Made by a program: the position numbers and the translations under genes
Shown: positions 34,185-38,252 of the stretch, piece by piece
Layout of the letters: each line of letters opens with the position of its first letter
Numbering within the stretch: the stretch's first letter is position 1
Source of the DNA: Gammaproteobacteria bacterium
GTDB taxonomy: Bacteria > Pseudomonadota > Gammaproteobacteria > Xanthomonadales > Wenzhouxiangellaceae
Length of the DNA stretch: 38,252 nucleotides
Direction: 5' to 3'
Assembly (NCBI GenBank): GCA_003567685.1
Contig: PWYW01000075.1
Span: 1-38,252, forward strand
The notes under the pieces: model-generated
What the model saw: only the letters and a program-made list of their open reading frames with translations
What the model was told of the DNA's origin: nothing
Database searches by the model: none

Positions 34185-34888
34185 TTTCGACCCCGGCGTT
34201 CTGTTCTGGGCACCATCAAGTCGGAAGCTCGTTGGATATTGCGGCGCTGGGCCTGGGGTGGCGCCGAATCCACCATGACAGGCGCAAACAGCTCAGGCCA
34301 GACCAGGCCGTTGGACCGGCCAAGATCAAGATCCAGAATTACCGCCAACGGCAAACGGTCGGTCTCTTCCCAGAAATCATCCCAGAAGGTTTCCATTTCC
34401 TCCTCATCCTGGCCAAGGAAGAGGAATTGTCCCCCGCGCAGATTCTCAAGCAGCACAATTCCTTCAGAGGCTTCGATCTCGCCTTGCTCGTAACCGTTGA
34501 GCATGGCGAAGTAGAACACCAGCTCATACCCGTCCCGGCCACGCTCGATACTGAGCTGCTGCACATAGGAGCCGCCAAAACTGAGATACCCAGGCATGGG
34601 TGCCACGAAGCGCACTCGGTCTCGCTCGCCTTCGAAACGCACCTGCAGCTCCAGTTCTTCGTCCTGCTCGATGATCAGGGACTGGGCCAGACTCAGTTGC
34701 CGGCGAACGAACTGATGGGTAACCCGCAGTTGGTTGGTCTCTTCGATGAGCGCCTCACCGGACGTCGTGGCACGAACGCTGGCCTGAAAACCGCCGTAGG
34801 CCAGGGCCATGATGATGCCGACCAGGGAAATGGCCAGCATGACTTCCACGAGGGTAAAACCGGATGCTTGACGGGATTGTTGGGTCAC
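34181..34888 (-). CDS. gspJ: Type II secretion minor pseudopilin GspJ
   Basis: This 235-residue minor pseudopilin carries the prepilin cleavage site ASG|FTLVEVMLAISLVGIIMAL with Glu5 intact, so it is processed by the prepilin peptidase. The body is beta-rich with acidic segments (GQDEEEMETFWDDFWEE). The GTG at 34888 overlaps the gspI stop (GTGA). The longer frame to 34978 lies inside gspI and is not used. It is a pseudopilus tip component with GspI and GspK. Confidence 0.92.
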   Translation of the reverse strand: MTQQSRQASGFTLVEVMLAISLVGIIMALAYGGFQASVRATTSGEALIEETNQLRVTHQFVRRQLSLAQSLIIEQDEELELQVRFEGERDRVRFVAPMPGYLSFGGSYVQQLSIERGRDGYELVFYFAMLNGYEQGEIEASEGIVLLENLRGGQFLFLGQDEEEMETFWDDFWEETDRLPLAVILDLDLGRSNGLVWPELFAPVMVDSAPPQAQRRNIQRASDLMVPRTERRGRN

Positions 34889-35358
34889 AAACCCACCCGC
34901 TGGCGCTCTTCCCAGTGCATATCCACGCTTCTCAAGGTGCGAAACTCGGCGAAGCGCGGATTTCGCTGGTCGCCCCACTCGACGGTCAGCACCAGTTCAT
35001 AAAGCGAAATCGGCAGATCGAACGCATCCACCCCGCGCTCGTCGAAGATCAACTCCTCGGTGACCTCGAGTTGCCAGCGAAAGCGGTCATCGAACTGGCC
35101 CCGGGTGACACCGGGTTCGATCATCTCTTCCACACCGGCCGCATCCAGCTTGCTTTGGGCCCATAGCGCTGCCTGGGTAAAATCACCGGCACGGCGGGTA
35201 TTGGTCATCGAGGCCGATAAGATTTGCAGGATGACTCCGAACAACAAGGCAAAGACAGCGAAAGCCGCCATCACCTCGATCAGCGTGAAACCTCCCTGGC
35301 ACCTGGCAGCCGGCGCTCGACGGGGCAACTCGGCCGGCCAACGATCAGACACGATCAT
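34885..35358 (-). CDS. gspI: Type II secretion minor pseudopilin GspI
   Basis: This 157-residue minor pseudopilin has the cleavage site CQGG|FTLIEVMAAFAVFALLF with Glu5 and a cytoplasmic leader of about 23 residues (MIVSDRWPAELPRRAPAARCQGG), longer than in most relatives. The conserved AALWAQSKLDAAGV helix is typical of GspI. The ATG at 35358 overlaps the gspH stop (ATGA). It is tip component I of the pseudopilus. Confidence 0.92.
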   Translation of the reverse strand: MIVSDRWPAELPRRAPAARCQGGFTLIEVMAAFAVFALLFGVILQILSASMTNTRRAGDFTQAALWAQSKLDAAGVEEMIEPGVTRGQFDDRFRWQLEVTEELIFDERGVDAFDLPISLYELVLTVEWGDQRNPRFAEFRTLRSVDMHWEERQRVGL

Positions 35359-35837
35359 TCGTCCCGCTCGATGCCGATCTCGCCGGTCAGCCAGCCAACA
35401 GTGACGTGCCACTCCCGCTCTCCGGCCATCAGTACAACACTGCCTCCGGTTGACCCCCCATCGGGGAAGAAGCGAATCCCACCGGCCGCTTCACCGGTCA
35501 GTTCAGAACGCGCCGTATTCAGGGTGACCTCAAGGCCGTCAGGCAACTGAACCGGTGGCCGTCCAGCCGCTTGCCAGGAACGTCCCTGGGTATCCACCGT
35601 AAACACTTGCTGCTGGCGCTGAATGACCGCCTGCCCGCGGGTATGGCGCAGCCCAGCGGTGACTTCGCGGGCGGCATTGCGCATCTCGGCCGAAGCCACG
35701 GAGCGCGTGATCGACAAGCCGACCATCATCATCAACAAGGCAATCAGAACCACGACAACGATCAGCTCGACCAGGCTGAAGCCCGCCTGGCGAACGCCCG
35801 CAGAACTGCTCAAACCCATTGATCGCGGTTGACCCAT
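35355..35837 (-). CDS. gspH: Type II secretion minor pseudopilin GspH
   Basis: This 160-residue minor pseudopilin has the cleavage site QAG|FSLVELIVVVVLIALLMM with Glu5. The GspH/FimT body follows, with LRHTRGQAVIQRQQQVFTVD and a FFPDGGSTGGSVVLMAGEREWHV end typical of the GspH/FimT family. The start at 35837 has no obvious Shine-Dalgarno; translation probably depends on gspG, whose stop is 18 bases upstream. Confidence 0.92.
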   Translation of the reverse strand: MGQPRSMGLSSSAGVRQAGFSLVELIVVVVLIALLMMMVGLSITRSVASAEMRNAAREVTAGLRHTRGQAVIQRQQQVFTVDTQGRSWQAAGRPPVQLPDGLEVTLNTARSELTGEAAGGIRFFPDGGSTGGSVVLMAGEREWHVTVGWLTGEIGIERDE

Positions 35838-35855
35838 CGAAGGAGACGGCCCGAC

Positions 35856-36266
35856 TCAGTCCCAGCTCTGGATGTCTCGATCCGGCCCTTCACCCCCCGG
35901 CGAGCCGTTGCGCCCGTGGGAGTAGATATCGAAATCCCGGCCGTTCTGACCAGGTTGGCGATAGTTGTAGGGGCGGTCCCAGGGGTCGGTCAAAAGCGCC
36001 TCACGCACATAGGGCCCGTTCCAGTTCCTGGCGTTCGACGGACGATTGACCAGGTCACGCAGATTGGCCGGCGCCCGGCCGTTATCCAGGTAGTACTCGG
36101 TGACGGCCTGGGAGAGGCGATCCACCTGGCTGTTGGCGGTCGACCACTTGGCGGCTTCACTTCGGCCCATCACGTTGGGCACAACCAGGCTGGCAATCAA
36201 CCCAAGGATCAGCAGCACCACGAGCAACTCGATCAGCGAGAAGCCCTGCGTCTTTTTCAATGTCAT
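35856..36266 (-). CDS. gspG: Type II secretion major pseudopilin GspG
   Basis: This 136-residue main subunit of the pseudopilus has the cleavage site KTQG|FSLIELLVVLLILGLIASLVVP. The WNGPYVREALLTDPWDRPYNYR and DIYSHGRNGSPGGEGPDRDI segments correspond to the GspG calcium-binding loop. The ATG at 36266 is preceded by an excellent GGGGAGGAG site, the strongest in the operon, and by a small hairpin at 36280-36294. This fits the need for high GspG production. The frame upstream to 36314 overlaps gspF and is not used. Confidence 0.96.
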   Translation of the reverse strand: MTLKKTQGFSLIELLVVLLILGLIASLVVPNVMGRSEAAKWSTANSQVDRLSQAVTEYYLDNGRAPANLRDLVNRPSNARNWNGPYVREALLTDPWDRPYNYRQPGQNGRDFDIYSHGRNGSPGGEGPDRDIQSWD

Positions 36267-36279
36267 CTTCGTTTCTCCT

Positions 36280-36294
36280 CCCCGTTTGGCGGGG
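36280..36294 (-). promoter_or_regulatory. Hairpin next to the gspG ribosome binding site
   Basis: CCCCG pairs with CGGGG across five bases, immediately before AGGAG on the minus strand. It is placed where a stem could stabilise the 5' end of a processed gspG transcript or modulate its translation. Confidence 0.3.
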
Positions 36295-36310
36295 CCGTCT
36301 ATCGATGTAA

Positions 36311-37522
36311 TCAAGCAATCATTTCGTTGATGCCCAGAATGGCCACCAGCACGGACATCACGATGAAACCAATCATGGCAGCAAGCCCCAGGGTCATGAC
36401 CGGCACCAGCAAGGCCATCAGCCGGTCAATCGTGACCCGGACCTCACGGTCGTAGGTGTCGGCCACTTTCAGCAACATGTCGTCAAGCTTGCCGGTTTCC
36501 TCGCCTACATTGACCATTTGCAGCGCCATGCGCGGGAAATGCTTGCTGTTGGACAATGCCCTGGCCAGCGGCGTGCCGGTCTTGACCTGTTTGGCCGCTT
36601 CGGCCACGTCGTCGGCCAGCACCGTGTTAGTCATGACATTTTTGGCGATCGAAAGTGCCGACAACAGCGGCACGCCATTGATCAACAAGGTGCCGGTTGT
36701 GCGGCTCAGGCGAGCGGTTTCAATCTTGGCAATGACATCACCCAGCCACTTGGTGGCCAGGAAACGCCCGTCCCAGACTCGCCGACTGGTCGGCCGAGCC
36801 ATCTGCGCCCGAAACCAGATCACGATCAGCAGGAAACCGCCGATCAGGCCCCACCAAAAATTCTGCAGGGTGTCACCGACGAAAATCACGATGCGAGTCA
36901 TCAGCGGCAGATCGCCGCCGAACTCCTCGAACATCGGCGTGAACTGGGGGATCACGTAAACCATCAGCAGGATCAGCGAGGCAATGGCCAGAATGACCAG
37001 CAGCGCCGGATAAATCATCGCCGAGACCACGCCATCCTTCAGTTCCTTGGCGCGTTCCAGGTATTCGGACATACGCGACAGTGTCTGGTCGAGCGAACCA
37101 CCAATCTCCCCGGCGCGCACCATGTTGATGTAAAAGCGCGAGAACACGCCGTGACGCGCTTCCAGACCTTCTGACAACGTGCCACCCTCGCGAACATGGT
37201 TTCGCACCTTCTCGACAAGGTCCCGAATGCGCTCGTTTTCGGCCAGTTCGGTGAGAATACCCAGTGAACGATCCAGCGGCAGGCCGGCACTCAACAAGGT
37301 GGACAGCTGTTGGGTCAGATCACCGATTTCCCGCTGGGAAAGGCCTCGGCGGCCGCGAAACAGCGTTTCCAGCCGAAAACCCGAGCCAACTTCCCTGGCA
37401 GACACCGGAATGTTGCCGGCTTCCTGCAGGTGCGCAATCACCAGATCGGCGGTCGGCGCGTCCATCTCACCCGTCAGCGTTTCCCCGGAGGGCGCAACCG
37501 CCTTGTACTCGAACATCGGCAT
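36311..37522 (-). CDS. gspF: Type II secretion inner-membrane platform protein GspF
   Basis: This 403-residue protein has two T2SSF domains, each starting with a LTQQLSTLLSAGLPLDRSL-type and TGTLLINGVPLLSAL-type helical bundle. Three membrane helices are at about residues 167-190, 220-242 and 375-398. It forms the rotor/platform that couples the GspE ATPase to pseudopilus assembly. The N-terminus MPMFEYKAVAPSGETLTGEM is the family norm. It starts seven bases after the gspE stop and ends 44 bases before gspG. Confidence 0.96.
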   Translation of the reverse strand: MPMFEYKAVAPSGETLTGEMDAPTADLVIAHLQEAGNIPVSAREVGSGFRLETLFRGRRGLSQREIGDLTQQLSTLLSAGLPLDRSLGILTELAENERIRDLVEKVRNHVREGGTLSEGLEARHGVFSRFYINMVRAGEIGGSLDQTLSRMSEYLERAKELKDGVVSAMIYPALLVILAIASLILLMVYVIPQFTPMFEEFGGDLPLMTRIVIFVGDTLQNFWWGLIGGFLLIVIWFRAQMARPTSRRVWDGRFLATKWLGDVIAKIETARLSRTTGTLLINGVPLLSALSIAKNVMTNTVLADDVAEAAKQVKTGTPLARALSNSKHFPRMALQMVNVGEETGKLDDMLLKVADTYDREVRVTIDRLMALLVPVMTLGLAAMIGFIVMSVLVAILGINEMIA

Positions 37523-37529
37523 GGCAGGC

Positions 37530-38252
37530 TCAGGCCTCCTGGGTCACGCGAAGCACTTCTTCGGCCGATGTATCGCCGTTGAGCGCCTTGATAAGGCCAT
37601 CTTCATACATCGTGCGCATGCCTTCGGTGCGGGCGTGGCGCTCGATTTCGCCGGAGGTGGCGTGCTTCATGACCATGCGGCGAATTTCGTCGGTAAGGAT
37701 CAGGACCTCATGGATGCCGGTACGCCCGCGGTAACCGGTCGGACAGGCTTCCGAGCTGCCCGGGTGGTAAAGGCGAATGGGGCGCTCTTCGGTCAGCCGG
37801 GCCAAGCCAAGTTCTTCAACCATTTCCGGCAACACTTCATAGGCCTGGCGGGTTTGCGGATCGAGCCGGCGAACCAGACGCTGCGCCATGATGGCATTGA
37901 CCGTGGAGGTCAGAAGGTAGTCCTCCACGCCCATGTCAAGCATTCGGGTAATGCCGCCGGCCGCGTCGTTGGTGTGCAGGGTCGAGAGCACCAGGTGACC
38001 GGTCAGCGCCGACTGGATCGCAATGCGGGCGGTTTCCAGATCGCGCATTTCGCCGATCATGATGACGTCGGGATCCTGGCGGACGATCGAGCGCAGCGCG
38101 CCGGCGAAATCCAGCCCGATCGAGGCCTTGGCCTGGATCTGGTTGATACCCTCGATCTGGTATTCAATCGGGTCTTCGACGGTGATGATCTTGCGCTCAG
38201 GCGTGTTGAGCTGGCTGAGGGCGGTATACAGCGTGGTCGTTTTACCCGAACC
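37530..38252 (-). CDS. gspE: Type II secretion ATPase GspE, C-terminal part (truncated by window edge)
   Basis: 240 codons are present. The visible part starts inside the Walker A motif ([16 protein letters not shown]), followed by the Asp box [16 protein letters not shown], Walker B with [14 protein letters not shown], and the His box [20 protein letters not shown]. GspE powers pseudopilus assembly. In the C-terminal domain the usual zinc-binding pair of CxxC motifs is largely gone: the first site reads LDPQTR and the second [14 protein letters not shown], leaving one Cys. The N-terminal half lies right of the window. It heads the operon visible here. Confidence 0.95.
   Translation of the reverse strand, partial: GSGKTTTLYTALSQLNTPERKIITVEDPIEYQIEGINQIQAKASIGLDFAGALRSIVRQDPDVIMIGEMRDLETARIAIQSALTGHLVLSTLHTNDAAGGITRMLDMGVEDYLLTSTVNAIMAQRLVRRLDPQTRQAYEVLPEMVEELGLARLTEERPIRLYHPGSSEACPTGYRGRTGIHEVLILTDEIRRMVMKHATSGEIERHARTEGMRTMYEDGLIKALNGDTSAEEVLRVTQEA

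Noticed and set aside
32114-34493. Two long plus-strand open frames opposite gspJ-gspM
   Set aside because: They are shadows of well-recognised type II secretion genes on the minus strand.

Overview
The window is ordinary chromosomal DNA of a GC-rich gammaproteobacterium. The type II secretion operon has the gene order E-F-G-H-I-J-K-L-M-N-D with a lipoprotein secretin, which is the xps arrangement of Xanthomonas. Together with the fmdB-aspS pair and the overall codon style, this suggests the Xanthomonadales/Lysobacterales side, with something Wenzhouxiangella-like as a guess. No rRNA, tRNA, CRISPR array, transposase or phage gene was seen, and no gap between genes exceeds 300 bases.

Layout from left to right. 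Positions 1-5930 hold the end of mnmG, a Na+:alanine-type symporter, a YdjM-like membrane protein, a small lipoprotein whose start codon lies inside a 174-bp palindromic repeat, and sppA. Positions 5931-9640 hold a MATE exporter and two unknown exported proteins; the first of these is visibly AT-rich, with its own strong promoter and terminator, and looks acquired. Positions 9636-13905 are a housekeeping block read on the minus strand: fmdB, aspS, an alpha/beta hydrolase, an M17 aminopeptidase and the second unknown protein. Positions 14046-18665 hold a small kinase-fold protein, a GDT1-family manganese/cation exporter, an OleD-like dehydrogenase on the minus strand, ettA and a lipoprotein.

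Positions 18667-24040 are a tightly overlapping minus-strand operon, wzm-wzt-glycosyltransferase-methyltransferase-glycosyltransferase-NAD epimerase, probably for making and exporting a surface polysaccharide by the ABC (Wzm/Wzt) route. Positions 24113-28535 hold a periplasmic parvulin-type isomerase, two large exported proteins of unknown function and a lipoprotein. Positions 28575-38252 are the type II secretion operon, truncated in gspE at the right edge. The exported proteins directly downstream of the secretin gene are plausible clients of, or helpers for, that machine, but this rests on position only.

The points that most merit a second look are: the ERIC-like palindrome that supplies a lipoprotein start codon; gspL, which has no usable ATG/GTG/TTG and appears to start at a CTG behind a good Shine-Dalgarno; the degenerate zinc (tetracysteine) motif in GspE; the AT-rich orphan exported protein; and the exported-protein/isomerase cluster beside the secretion operon.
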